Shown: piece after piece, positions 63,911 to 64,000 of the stretch
Layout: every line of letters starts with the position of its first letter
Numbering within the stretch: position 1 is the stretch's first letter
Source of the DNA: JAIVGV01 sp031425275
Lineage (GTDB): Bacteria > Acidobacteriota > Blastocatellia > Pyrinomonadales > Pyrinomonadaceae
Length of the DNA stretch: 64,000 nucleotides
Reading direction: 5' to 3'
Assembly: GCA_031425275.1 (NCBI GenBank)
Contig: JANPJA010000073.1
Span: 124,001-188,000 of the forward strand
The notes under the pieces: generated by a model
What the model saw: the letters and a program-made list of their open reading frames with translations, nothing else
The model's database searches: none
What the model was told of the DNA's origin: nothing
Program-made: the position numbers and the translations under genes

Positions 63911-64000
63911 GCGAGGCGCTAACATCCAACGTCCGGTTCGATAGAACCGGCAGGGAACAAGCAGGGAACGAGCAGGGAACGAACAAGGGGCGGGTTTTAG

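Overview
The window is a stretch of GC-rich bacterial chromosome (mostly about 65-70% GC by eye) from a Gram-negative lineage with an outer membrane. The likely source is Acidobacteriota, perhaps class Blastocatellia. This rests on the mix of genes: a TonB-dependent receptor with an N-terminal carboxypeptidase-regulatory domain, a huge exported protein with a Calx-beta and a DUF4214-like end, ARPP-1/DUF6569, DUF4388, amphi-Trp and DUF2520 proteins, and a secretin-like protein with a cohesin domain. No rRNA, tRNA or CRISPR array was recognised.

Layout. 1-2.9 kb: end of a type II secretion/type IV pilus-like cluster (cohesin tail of a secretin-like protein, two pseudopilins, a PilM-like protein). 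3.0-9.0 kb: two ECF sigma factors with membrane anti-sigma-like partners, a bactofilin-like membrane protein, a Spy/CpxP-like protein and a DUF5666-like exported protein. 9.0-13.1 kb: the TonB-dependent receptor and a LolA-like exported protein. 13.2-17.9 kb (minus strand): the classical translation cluster rplM-rpsI-rpsB-tsf-pyrH-frr behind a good sigma-70 promoter. 18.1-26.2 kb: an M48 protease, a large P-loop ATPase resembling DUF6079/PglY/BrxC proteins, a DUF2520 oxidoreductase-like protein and an ACT-malic enzyme. 26.2-27.95 kb: a lower-GC two-gene insert (a lipoprotein and a small protein) with its own promoter. 28-33.2 kb: a YpdA-like flavoprotein and a 1387-residue patatin-like protein whose lipase motifs flank about nine membrane helices. 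33.4-36.1 kb: a scrapyard made of an ISNCY-type element, an IS5-type transposase missing its 5' end, and the last 30 codons of a Rieske iron-sulfur protein. 36.4-41.7 kb: a 1725-residue surface protein. 41.7-50.8 kb (minus strand): tandem paralogous membrane proteins, lipoproteins, ARPP-1, thymidine kinase and a YjjX-like NTPase. 51.2-55.3 kb: a secreted protein, a LeuA-like synthase, a coiled-coil protein and an M20 peptidase. 55.4-63.2 kb (minus strand): DUF4388 and TonB-like proteins, a heptosyltransferase-like enzyme, a toxin-antitoxin pair, and eno-(amphi-Trp)-gpmI. 63.4-63.9 kb: two small membrane proteins.

The most striking signal is not a gene. At least thirteen loci carry short tandem arrays whose unit is almost always 7 nt, facing an inverted array of the same heptamer 20-350 nt away, so each locus can fold into a long hairpin. 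Different loci use different heptamers (for example GCGGATT, GTCAGTC, GAACGAT, CAGTTTT, TTAGCGG, GGTCAGT, GTCACGG, GATGTCA), but the two arms of a locus match. Two further loci have the same layout with 8-9 nt units. The arrays fill spaces inside the ribosomal operon, touch start codons, form the leader of one pilin, and supply the stop codons of five genes. Because 7 is not a multiple of 3, a heptamer containing TAG or TGA stops all three frames within 21 nt.
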